This document shows, piece by piece, positions 1 to 5,255 of a DNA stretch of 9,416 nt (the first letter of the stretch is position 1; each line of letters starts with the position of its first letter). The position numbers were made by a program, and so were the translations under genes. The notes below the pieces were generated by a model. The model was not told the origin of the DNA and did no database searches. It saw nothing but the letters and a program-made list of their open reading frames with translations. The stretch is from Desulfobacteraceae bacterium (GTDB taxonomy: Bacteria > Desulfobacterota > Desulfobacteria > Desulfobacterales > UBA11574): the NCBI GenBank assembly GCA_029857875.1, contig JAOUGB010000060.1:1-9416 (forward strand). The letters run 5' to 3'.

Positions 1-307
1 TGATGCTGCCATCTTCAAATGGGATATCATTCAGAATTTCGCTAATTTTTTCAGAATCGGCCCAGTCCTCCTGAAGTGAATCAAAACTTGAATCTTTTTT
101 ATCTTTGATCAACATTGCTGTTGCAAGATTTACACCTGATGACGCCATATGCATAAGCGTAATGCGGTCTCTGGTTGTGGCCGCCGAAAAGACTGCTGAT
201 CGCATTTTTTTGTTCATTTCCAGTGATGCCGCAATGAGTATCGTAACAATGGACAATGTGACAAGAAGAGCGATTCCGTGATTGTTTTTTAGAAATTTTA
301 TCGCCAT
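1..307 (-). CDS. gspK: GspK, T2SS tip minor pseudopilin (3' part outside window)
   Basis: Only the first 102 codons are in the window and no stop is reached. The protein starts MAIKFLKNNHG and continues with a hydrophobic helix (IALLVTLSIVTILIAASLEM), a class III prepilin leader with predicted cleavage after Gly11. Residue +5 of the mature protein is Val16 rather than the Glu found in the other pseudopilins. This is the known hallmark of GspK, which caps the GspI-GspJ tip of the pseudopilus. The following residues (KMRSAVFSAATTRDRITLMHMASSG region) fit the early GspK helix that leads into the alpha-helical domain. It is the last visible gene of gspFGHIJK. ATG at 307 is the only start codon in frame nearby, and no clear Shine-Dalgarno sequence precedes it. 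Family and position agree; the large GspK domain cannot be checked. Confidence 0.85.
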   Translation of the reverse strand, partial: MAIKFLKNNHGIALLVTLSIVTILIAASLEMNKKMRSAVFSAATTRDRITLMHMASSGVNLATAMLIKDKKDSSFDSLQEDWADSEKISEILNDIPFEDGSI

Positions 308-515
308 ATATTTAATTTTTGAATTTTCTACAACTTATTAAAACGCAAATTTTAATGGCAGCTATTTATGCCGTCTGTATGGAAGAATGGAATGCTGGAA
401 TATTGGGGATAAAAACGGAAACAACTCATTTAAATTGTTAAAACTCCTTCAAACCCATCATTCCATTACTCCAATATTCCATTATTCCAACTGGGCGAAG
501 CCCCTAAGTTTTATC
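308..515. other. gspJ-gspK intergenic gap with several hairpins
   Basis: This 208-base gap lies inside an otherwise co-directional operon and holds no credible gene. Read on the minus (transcribed) strand it contains, in order: a GC-rich hairpin a few bases after the gspJ stop (plus-strand GGGC 493-496 and GCCC 500-503); a long imperfect inverted repeat built of TGGAAT-like units (380-489, listed separately); and an A/T hairpin just before gspK (ATTAAAA 337-343 and TTTTAAT 350-356, a perfect 7-base stem). None is followed by a clean U-tract on the transcribed strand, so a terminator is not called. The gap may process or attenuate the distal message, or may simply be repeat DNA. Confidence 0.6.
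380..489. repeat. Long imperfect inverted repeat of TGGAAT-like units (REP/MITE-like)
   Basis: The left arm (380-408) reads TGGAAgAATGGAATgcTGGA and onward. The reverse complement of the right arm (461-489) reads TGGAAtAATGGAATatTGGA and onward. Roughly 23 of 29 positions agree. Each arm is built from short TGGAAT/TGGAATA units spaced 7-8 bases apart, which gives a minisatellite look. The arms enclose about 50 bases with a small AACAA/TTGTT inner stem (421-440). This resembles a palindromic dispersed element rather than coding sequence: it contains no family-like protein and interrupts the gsp operon. Copy number elsewhere in the genome is unknown, so the class is an inference. Confidence 0.6.
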
Positions 516-1256
516 TTATTCTTTCTTCTTCCTATAAACCGGCAGTGTTACCATGGTTTTGAACCACAAAGAACCTGAACTTTCGGCCAATTCGAGATTT
601 ATATCAATTGCTTTAGGTGTTGAATACCCAAAGTCTTCATCATCGGAATCCCAAAGATCATACGCTGTTCCATCTTGGTCATAATATTTAAATGTCAAAG
701 ATTTGACGTCTGTACACAATACAGGATCCCCGGCCTTTTCTTCAAATGTTTCATAGGGATACAGGTTGTCTGCCCGCTTCAACACATAATTTCCATCACC
801 TGAAGCCTGAACGTAGTAAACGATTTCCGCAATTCCTTTTTCCGTTTTTCCGCCAAAGGATAGGTGTGCCAGCGAAGTAAATCTAAGTCTGGGGAAGGAG
901 ACTCCTTGAATATCAAAAATTTCGCCGACAATTCGATAAAGTTCAGGTGGTTCACCTAAAACCGGTGGTGAGTAGCCTGGAGGTAATGTTAAATGGATGG
1001 ACTCAAGATCAACAATCATTTGGTTCAAACAGTTTTTTGCCATTTCATAAGATGCGGTCCCCTGATCAGAGGTTTCGTTTCCAGATAATAGGGAGGTATA
1101 TGAAGTAAAAATGGTTGTGACGATGATTGCGAAAATAAAAATCGCAATCATGATCTCAAGCAATGTAAAGCCGCGATCCGCACAGCGTGAAGCGAATACC
1201 CGATAACAAGAACAGGGAGCAGGCAGCCTGTGATTTTTTTGTAACTTTTTAAGCAT
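516..1256 (-). CDS. gspJ: GspJ, T2SS minor pseudopilin
   Basis: A 246-residue minor pseudopilin of the type II secretion pseudopilus; with GspI and GspK it forms the tip complex in the periplasm. The prepilin motif RG|FTLLEIMIAIFIFAIIV gives predicted peptidase (GspO/PilD) cleavage after Gly29, with Glu34 as the +5 residue and one N-terminal hydrophobic helix. The C-terminal half is beta-rich and ends WFKTMVTLPVYRKKKE, as is usual for GspJ, and the length is within the family's range. The start at 1256 is supported by AAGG at 1266-1269, nine bases upstream. The leader is oddly long (29 residues, with three Cys and little basic character near the cleavage site), whereas GspG and GspH here have 14 and 9. 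It lies between gspI (165-base gap) and gspK (208-base gap). Identity is fairly secure from motif, length and order. Confidence 0.9.
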   Translation of the reverse strand: MLKKLQKNHRLPAPCSCYRVFASRCADRGFTLLEIMIAIFIFAIIVTTIFTSYTSLLSGNETSDQGTASYEMAKNCLNQMIVDLESIHLTLPPGYSPPVLGEPPELYRIVGEIFDIQGVSFPRLRFTSLAHLSFGGKTEKGIAEIVYYVQASGDGNYVLKRADNLYPYETFEEKAGDPVLCTDVKSLTFKYYDQDGTAYDLWDSDDEDFGYSTPKAIDINLELAESSGSLWFKTMVTLPVYRKKKE

Positions 1257-1421
1257 TACTTACGACCTTGAACCATCGTAATAATTTAGTCCTTTGCAAC
1301 AAATCGATTTCAAAGGAACTTCGGGTATAATTTAATCAACTTATTCAAGTTTAGCACCCGAATTTTGCTAAAAATTCCTTGAAGTGACCCATTTTCGTAA
1401 CATCTAAAGTATTACACGGCA
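1257..1421 (-). other. Structured gspI-gspJ intergenic element
   Basis: The gap contains nested complementary segments at 1309-1383. In plus-strand coordinates these are: TTCAAAGGAA (1309-1318) with TTCCTTGAA (1375-1383), one bulge; TTCGGGT (1320-1326) with ACCCGAA (1356-1362), perfect; AACTT (1338-1342) with AAGTT (1347-1351), perfect with a 4-base loop; and TTTAGCA (1350-1356) with TGCTAAA (1366-1372), perfect with a 9-base loop. On the transcribed minus strand, the loop of the last hairpin contains UUCGGG, which is complementary to downstream CCCGAA. This could form a pseudoknot or two alternative folds. The gspJ Shine-Dalgarno sequence lies about 40 bases downstream of the element. Function unknown. 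Confidence 0.5.
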
Positions 1422-1868
1422 TCAATCCCTCAAATATTTATAAGCCCTTAAGTTGTAAATAAATTCATCGTTGCTTGAAGATATAAGGAGGTTAATTTTT
1501 TTCAGATCTTTAGCAATATTTCCGAGTGCTGTCGACTCAACATCATCAATGACAATATTCCAGCGGTAATCCGGGAATTCATCTCCAAAATCACCTGAAT
1601 CGTCACCTATATCTTTCAGGCTTTCTGACTCAATTTCAGCCATTTTTATTTGCGCCAGCATGGGAGCAGTTGCATAAAATCTTACCTCATTGTTCATGGA
1701 AACGGTCTGTGCATGCATCCTATACACACTGACAAGAACAATGGCGATGATGGAAAGTGCGACCATGACTTCAAGCAGCGTAAAACCCCTTTGAGGTTGT
1801 AAGCTCTGAGCAGCGGTTTGCTCCGCTGTCATTGCTCGTCTTAGGTGGTGATCTACCGCTTTTTTCAT
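1422..1868 (-). CDS. gspI: GspI, T2SS minor pseudopilin
   Basis: A 148-residue minor pseudopilin, a tip component that nucleates pseudopilus assembly with GspJ and GspK. The motif QRG|FTLLEVMVALSIIAIVLVSV predicts cleavage after Gly28, with Glu33 at mature +5 and a single hydrophobic helix. The mature part (about 120 residues) has the usual GspI size and pattern, including a Leu/Ala-rich early helix (APMLAQIKMAEIE) and a short beta domain (YRWNIVIDDVES region). The start at 1868 is supported by AAAGAGG at 1881-1887, twelve bases upstream. The alternative Met13 (1832) would give a more usual 16-residue leader but has no ribosome binding site. The leader-coding DNA contains a perfect CAGCGG/CCGCTG hairpin (1811-1828). 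gspH ends 52 bases upstream. Confidence 0.9.
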   Translation of the reverse strand: MKKAVDHHLRRAMTAEQTAAQSLQPQRGFTLLEVMVALSIIAIVLVSVYRMHAQTVSMNNEVRFYATAPMLAQIKMAEIESESLKDIGDDSGDFGDEFPDYRWNIVIDDVESTALGNIAKDLKKINLLISSSNDEFIYNLRAYKYLRD

Positions 1869-1920
1869 TTTGTCTTTTGACCTCTTTCCTCTACCTCTAT
1901 TCTCTGCTTATACGTTTTAT

Positions 1921-2430
1921 TCAATCCTCAAACTCCGCATAACTATTATACAAACGAACCCGGAGTAAAAAAGGTTCGATAAGAAAAGAAAATTTTTCAT
2001 TATCATCATTTTCAAGATGAATTATTGCCTTGTCAGAATAACCCTTTTCATTAAAATAAATATCTGCCTGACCCACTGATATTTTTTGTTGATCCGGATA
2101 TTCAACATCCAGTAATTTTATGTCCTCGGGAAGTTTATATGCATTCGTTTCTGCAGATTGAAGCGCTTCTTCGAGCATTGCTTCGTGGGTTATCCACAAT
2201 TTGCTAGAATCAAGACTCACGTGAAGAATATATCTTCTTTGCTCTCTGGCCGCACTTTCTTTTATATATGGGATTTTCAATAGAATCCATCGCGACACTT
2301 CTTTGGTGCTATCTGACAGAACATTACTCTGAAATCGAGGAAATGCAAAAAATAGCATAATGCTGATCAGAGAAATAACGACGACGAGCTCTATAAGCGT
2401 GAAACCTTTGATTCGTTCGAAGCCAGGCAT
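1921..2430 (-). CDS. gspH: GspH, T2SS minor pseudopilin
   Basis: A 169-residue minor pseudopilin. The short leader MPGFERIKG is followed by FTLIELVVVISLISIMLFFAFPRF, giving predicted cleavage after Gly9 and Glu14 at +5. The C-terminal region contains the strand pattern IYFNEKGYSDKAIIHLEN, which fits the GspH/FimT beta domain (commonly F-x-x-x-G then hydrophobic strands). GspH connects the GspG filament with the I-J-K tip. The start at 2430 has no strong Shine-Dalgarno sequence; an ATG 16 bases upstream is out of frame, so this Met is the only sensible start. The 116-base gap from gspG contains a small hairpin (GGCAT 2442-2446 with ATGCC 2461-2465, and CATTTAATG inside) lying directly upstream of the start. 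GspH is the least conserved pseudopilin, so order supports the call as much as sequence does. Confidence 0.87.
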   Translation of the reverse strand: MPGFERIKGFTLIELVVVISLISIMLFFAFPRFQSNVLSDSTKEVSRWILLKIPYIKESAAREQRRYILHVSLDSSKLWITHEAMLEEALQSAETNAYKLPEDIKLLDVEYPDQQKISVGQADIYFNEKGYSDKAIIHLENDDNEKFSFLIEPFLLRVRLYNSYAEFED

Positions 2431-2546
2431 AATGGTTTATTGGCATGTAACATTTAATGAATGCCCAAAAACATTTTACGGGTTCATCAACATTTATACA
2501 TTAATGAAAATCGGTGGTCATAGAAGGAAAGAACGTACGGTTATGA

Positions 2547-3002
2547 TTATTCAATCTCCCAGCTGTTAATATCTTTGTTCTTGTCTTCGCCCCCTTGGAC
2601 GCCGTCTGAACCATATGAAATGATGTCATAATCACCGTGAGCACCAGGAGAAAGATAAATAAAATCATTGCCCCATGGATCTTTTGGTAGTCTTCCTTTC
2701 TCGAGATACCCGCCTTTACGCCAATTCTTTGGCAGCGTCCCTGTCTCGGGCTTCTCAATAAGTGCCTGCAGTCCCTGTTCCGTATCCGGGTACCCGCCAT
2801 TATCAAGCTTATATAAATTAAGGGCTGTTTCCAGGCTCTCGATCTGCATTTTTGCTTTAAGTTGTTTTGCCTCTTCAGGACGACCCATGATCCGCGGTAT
2901 AATAAGCCCTGCGAGGATCCCAAGTATGACGATGACAACCATTAGTTCAATCAGTGTAAATCCACGGCAGTCTGCTTTTTTAAAAAAAGATATACGATTC
3001 AT
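2547..3002 (-). CDS. gspG: GspG, T2SS major pseudopilin
   Basis: A 151-residue major pseudopilin that polymerises into the periplasmic pseudopilus driving secretion of folded exoproteins. The leader [14 protein letters not shown] is followed by [22 protein letters not shown], with cleavage after Gly14, Glu19 at +5 and Pro36 in the helix (mature position 22), all typical. The middle has the conserved [21 protein letters not shown] stretch. The C-terminus has KDPWGNDF and the calcium-site loop [17 protein letters not shown] (about residues 129-145), whose Asp residues are expected ligands. Met at 3002 is chosen because AGGTGG (3009-3014) sits six bases upstream and the leader is then a normal length. 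The frame stays open to a Met at 3089, but that would overlap gspF and give a 43-residue leader. Confidence 0.97.
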   Translation of the reverse strand: MNRISFFKKADCRGFTLIELMVVIVILGILAGLIIPRIMGRPEEAKQLKAKMQIESLETALNLYKLDNGGYPDTEQGLQALIEKPETGTLPKNWRKGGYLEKGRLPKDPWGNDFIYLSPGAHGDYDIISYGSDGVQGGEDKNKDINSWEIE

Positions 3003-3008
3003 TACTTT

Positions 3009-3014
3009 CCACCT
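3009..3014 (-). promoter_or_regulatory. Shine-Dalgarno site deciding the gspG start
   Basis: AGGTGG on the minus strand, six bases before ATG 3002. It is the best ribosome binding site in the gsp operon, as expected for the most abundant pseudopilin, and it argues against the upstream in-frame Met at 3089. Confidence 0.85.
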
Positions 3015-3078
3015 ATAAAACAATTGTACCCAAAACGAGGGTTGTATTTTTAGCATGTTATATTTTTTAAAACATTGA

Positions 3079-4305
3079 TCATCTAACAAGCGTGCTCATT
3101 TCAAATATCGGCAGGCATATCGAAAGAACAATAAAGCCGACAATAACAGCCATAATCAGTATCATAACAGGTTCTAAAAGTGATGTCATGCTCATTATAC
3201 TATTTTCCACTTCATTCTCAAATACATCTGCGATTTTATCCAACATGGCTTCCAGCTTTCCGCTCTGTTCCCCCACCTGAATCATTTGAATAGTAAGATC
3301 AGGAAATATTTTGCTGCCTGCCAGAGCAGGTCCCAATCCCTGTCCTTTTCCCACTTCTTTTGAAGCCTCTTCAATTGCATCGGAGATCAGGGCATTGTCG
3401 ACGATATTCCTTACAATTTCAAGAGCAGACAACATGGGGACGCCATTTTCAAGAAGCGAGCCAAGTGTTCGGGAAAAACGAGCCACCGCTATTTTTTTGG
3501 CTAAAAGTCCAAAACGTGGTAATAAGAGTTTTATTTTATCGAAAAAATACCCCCCTTTTGCAGTTCTCCGAATGCGGTTTAGGGCAAACAATATGACTGC
3601 CAAAACAATAAAAATCATCCACCAGTAGTTCTTAAAAATACCACTAATTTTGATAAGAAAGAGCGTTGGTGCCGGGAGCGTTTGATTCATATCAGAGAAA
3701 ATGGACGTTATGTTGGGAACAATAAATGTCAAAAGAAGAAACAGAACGAGCATTCCGATACAGCACATTAAAATCGGATAAGCCATAGCCGCTCGAATGC
3801 GATTTTTTAATGCCTCCTGTTTTTCGGTGATGTCGGCAAGCCGTTCTAATACGATGTCAAGGGCCCCTGAAGTTTCACCAGCTTTAACCATGTTGACATA
3901 AAGTGATGAAAAAGTCCCTGGAAACAAAGACAGTGACCGGGCGAAGCTGTTCCCTTCCACAATTGAATCCTTGATCTTTGCCAGCATTTTTTTAAATGCT
4001 TGAGATCTGATTTGTGATATCAGGGCATCCATAGCCGAAACAAGCGGAAGGCCTGCACCCAACAGGGTTGCCAGTTGTTTCGTCATCATTGAAACTTCAT
4101 AGGGTCTGACGCGGGAAAAAGAACCTCTAAAAGAAAAAGACTTTGGCGTCTTTATTGCTGAAGTATCATGGACTTCTTTAATGGAAACCGGAAAGATTTT
4201 AGATGTCCGCAGTTTCTGACGGGCCGTACGAGAGCTGTCTGCATCAATGATGCCTGAGATTGTCTTGCCTTTTATATCCAGAGCTGTATATTCATATACC
4301 GGCAT
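3079..4305 (-). CDS. gspF: GspF, T2SS inner-membrane platform protein
   Basis: A 408-residue polytopic inner-membrane protein that couples the GspE ATPase to pseudopilus assembly. The N-terminus [24 protein letters not shown] is the standard GspF opening. Two T2SSF domains follow, at about residues 70-195 ([30 protein letters not shown]) and 273-395 ([33 protein letters not shown]). The G-E-x-S-G signature is present in both halves. Hydrophobic segments lie near 176-197, 226-243 and 377-401. The length is normal. A weak AAGGG precedes ATG 4305. It is the first gene of its transcription unit; the usual upstream partner gspE is absent and a divergent por operon lies there instead. The stop is 76 bases before gspG. 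Confidence 0.97.
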   Translation of the reverse strand: MPVYEYTALDIKGKTISGIIDADSSRTARQKLRTSKIFPVSIKEVHDTSAIKTPKSFSFRGSFSRVRPYEVSMMTKQLATLLGAGLPLVSAMDALISQIRSQAFKKMLAKIKDSIVEGNSFARSLSLFPGTFSSLYVNMVKAGETSGALDIVLERLADITEKQEALKNRIRAAMAYPILMCCIGMLVLFLLLTFIVPNITSIFSDMNQTLPAPTLFLIKISGIFKNYWWMIFIVLAVILFALNRIRRTAKGGYFFDKIKLLLPRFGLLAKKIAVARFSRTLGSLLENGVPMLSALEIVRNIVDNALISDAIEEASKEVGKGQGLGPALAGSKIFPDLTIQMIQVGEQSGKLEAMLDKIADVFENEVENSIMSMTSLLEPVMILIMAVIVGFIVLSICLPIFEMSTLVR

Positions 4306-4429
4306 TGTAAAGAACCCTTAGTTTCTCAATGACAAGTTTTGTGCTTTTTGTGGCAAAGTATGTTTATATCTTTAGCATTCTAAAAACCTGTTCGTTCCCG
4401 GATCGTTCAGGTTGGAATGCAAGTCATTG

Positions 4430-4449
4430 TTTGATTTTCAGAAATCAAA
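4430..4449. repeat. Perfect palindrome at the gspF start point (operator candidate)
   Basis: TTTGATTT (4430-4437), a 4-base centre, then AAATCAAA (4442-4449). It lies 4-23 bases downstream of the predicted minus-strand -10 box, so it covers the expected transcription start. Dyad symmetry at this place suits a dimeric regulator, though AT-rich DNA makes chance symmetry more likely. Inference only. Confidence 0.4.
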
Positions 4450-4452
4450 ATG

Positions 4453-4481
4453 ATAATATCTTTATTTTGTAAGCTTTTCAA
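4453..4481 (-). promoter_or_regulatory. Sigma70-type promoter for gspFGHIJK
   Basis: Read on the minus strand: TTGAAA (4481-4476), a 17-base spacer, then TATTAT (4458-4453). Each hexamer matches the consensus at five of six positions and the spacing is optimal. Transcription would start near 4446 and leave a leader of roughly 140 bases before gspF. Confidence 0.6.
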
Positions 4482-4527
4482 GAAATATTGTGGGTTTGAT
4501 TAAAAGCGAGTCTTTGACATTTTTACT

Positions 4528-4584
4528 TAAATTGAGCGATTGTCGAGCTTATAGCCCTATCACTATTTTGAAACACTCAATTTA
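4528..4584. repeat. Spaced 9-base inverted repeat over the por promoter
   Basis: TAAATTGAG (4528-4536) and CTCAATTTA (4576-4584) are perfect reverse complements 39 bases apart. The right arm falls between the -35 and -10 hexamers of the por promoter. The arms could be two half-sites for a looping or cooperative regulator. Alternatively this is chance in AT-rich sequence. Confidence 0.35.
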
Positions 4585-4597
4585 GTTTATATATACT
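4568..4597 (+). promoter_or_regulatory. Sigma70-type promoter for the por operon
   Basis: TTGAAA (4568-4573), an 18-base spacer, then TATACT (4592-4597). An overlapping TATATA at 4590-4595 (16-base spacer) is an alternative -10. Transcription would start near 4603, leaving a very short leader that still contains AGGA (4607-4610), nine bases before the porG start. Confidence 0.5.
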
Positions 4598-4619
4598 TTC
4601 ATAGACAGGACAACAAATC

Positions 4620-5207
4620 ATGCATGAAATCCGTTTTCACGGTCGTGGCGGTCAGGGTACTGTAGTCGCTTCGATCCTGCTGGCAAAGGCCTTTTTTAAA
4701 TCCGGTTATTATGTTCAAACTTTTCCGCTTTTCGGCGTGGAAAGACGGGGAGCACCGGTTGAATCCTATCTCAGGCTGGATAAAGAAAAGATTTTGGTTC
4801 GGAGCAATATCTACACACCGGACCATATTGTCGTTCAAGATATGAAACTGATACACAGCGTCGATGTTACAAAAGGACTCAAGCCCGGTGGTTCAATTTT
4901 GATTAATTCAAGAAATCTTCCCGATGATATAGAACCTTTTTCGGGGTTTCGGCTTGCTTTTGTTGACGCCGACCACATCGCAACCATTAACGGTCTTGGA
5001 ACGCGAACCCATCCAATCATTAACACTGCCATGATCGGCGCTTTTGCGAGGGTTTTGGAAATGCCCCCGTTGGATATGATTGCAGCGGCCATCAAAAATG
5101 ACATTCATATAAAGGCGAAACAAAATGTGTCGGCAGCTCAACAAGCCTATGAGGAAGTAAACATATATGGAATGGTAGGAAATAGTATCGCATCCGAACA
5201 TTGTTAA
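4620..5207 (+). CDS. porG: 2-oxoacid:acceptor oxidoreductase, gamma subunit
   Basis: A 195-residue gamma subunit of a pyruvate/2-oxoacid ferredoxin oxidoreductase, a cytoplasmic CoA-acylating enzyme. The N-terminus IRFHGRGGQGTVVAS (residues 4-18) carries the GRGGQG signature, and FGVERRGAPVESYLRL (39-54) is the second conserved block of this family. Later segments NGLGTRTHPIINTAMIGAF and the C-terminal helix fit the POR_N gamma fold, implicated in CoA binding. The usual length is 175-200 residues. The start at 4620 follows AGGA at 4607-4610; a Met two codons later does not exist in frame. It is the first gene of the operon. The next gene begins after 48 bases with its own AAGGT site, so the two are surely co-transcribed. 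Substrate specificity cannot be deduced from this subunit. Confidence 0.94.
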   Translation: MHEIRFHGRGGQGTVVASILLAKAFFKSGYYVQTFPLFGVERRGAPVESYLRLDKEKILVRSNIYTPDHIVVQDMKLIHSVDVTKGLKPGGSILINSRNLPDDIEPFSGFRLAFVDADHIATINGLGTRTHPIINTAMIGAFARVLEMPPLDMIAAAIKNDIHIKAKQNVSAAQQAYEEVNIYGMVGNSIASEHC

Positions 5208-5255
5208 AAAGCCTTGTAATTAGCAGGCTGAAACAATTTATTAAGGTAAAAGAAA

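Larger units (their letters stand above)
4306..4619. promoter_or_regulatory. Divergent gspF / por control region
   Basis: This AT-rich 314-base non-coding region separates gspF (leftward) from the por operon (rightward). It holds one promoter candidate for each direction (listed separately). It also has a perfect 8-base inverted repeat at 4430-4449, a 9-base inverted repeat (4528-4536 with 4576-4584), and a weaker AACCTG (4385-4390) / CAGGTT (4408-4413) pair in the gspF leader. The gspF leader would be about 140 bases and the por leader under 20. No small gene or terminator was seen. Confidence 0.7.

Noticed and set aside
493..503. GGGC-GAA-GCCC hairpin as the gspJ terminator
   Set aside because: On the transcribed strand it is followed by AGTTGG rather than a run of U, and gspK lies downstream in the same direction.
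387..578. Plus-strand 63-codon open frame in the gspJ-gspK gap
   Set aside because: It runs through the TGGAAT inverted repeat and into antisense gspJ; no ribosome site or protein-like features.
2501..2938. Minus-strand open frame of 145 codons overlapping gspG
   Set aside because: It lies in another frame of gspG, which has unmistakable family motifs, and it has no ribosome site or recognisable domain.
2547..3089. Longer GspG starting at 3089
   Set aside because: It would give a 43-residue leader and overlap gspF, while AGGTGG at 3009-3014 marks Met at 3002.
4514..4519. TTGACA on the plus strand upstream of por
   Set aside because: No acceptable -10 hexamer lies 15-19 bases downstream; the 4568-4597 pair is better placed.
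5210..5229. AGCC/GGCT inverted repeat between porG and the fusion gene
   Set aside because: Only four base pairs with a 12-base loop; expected by chance.
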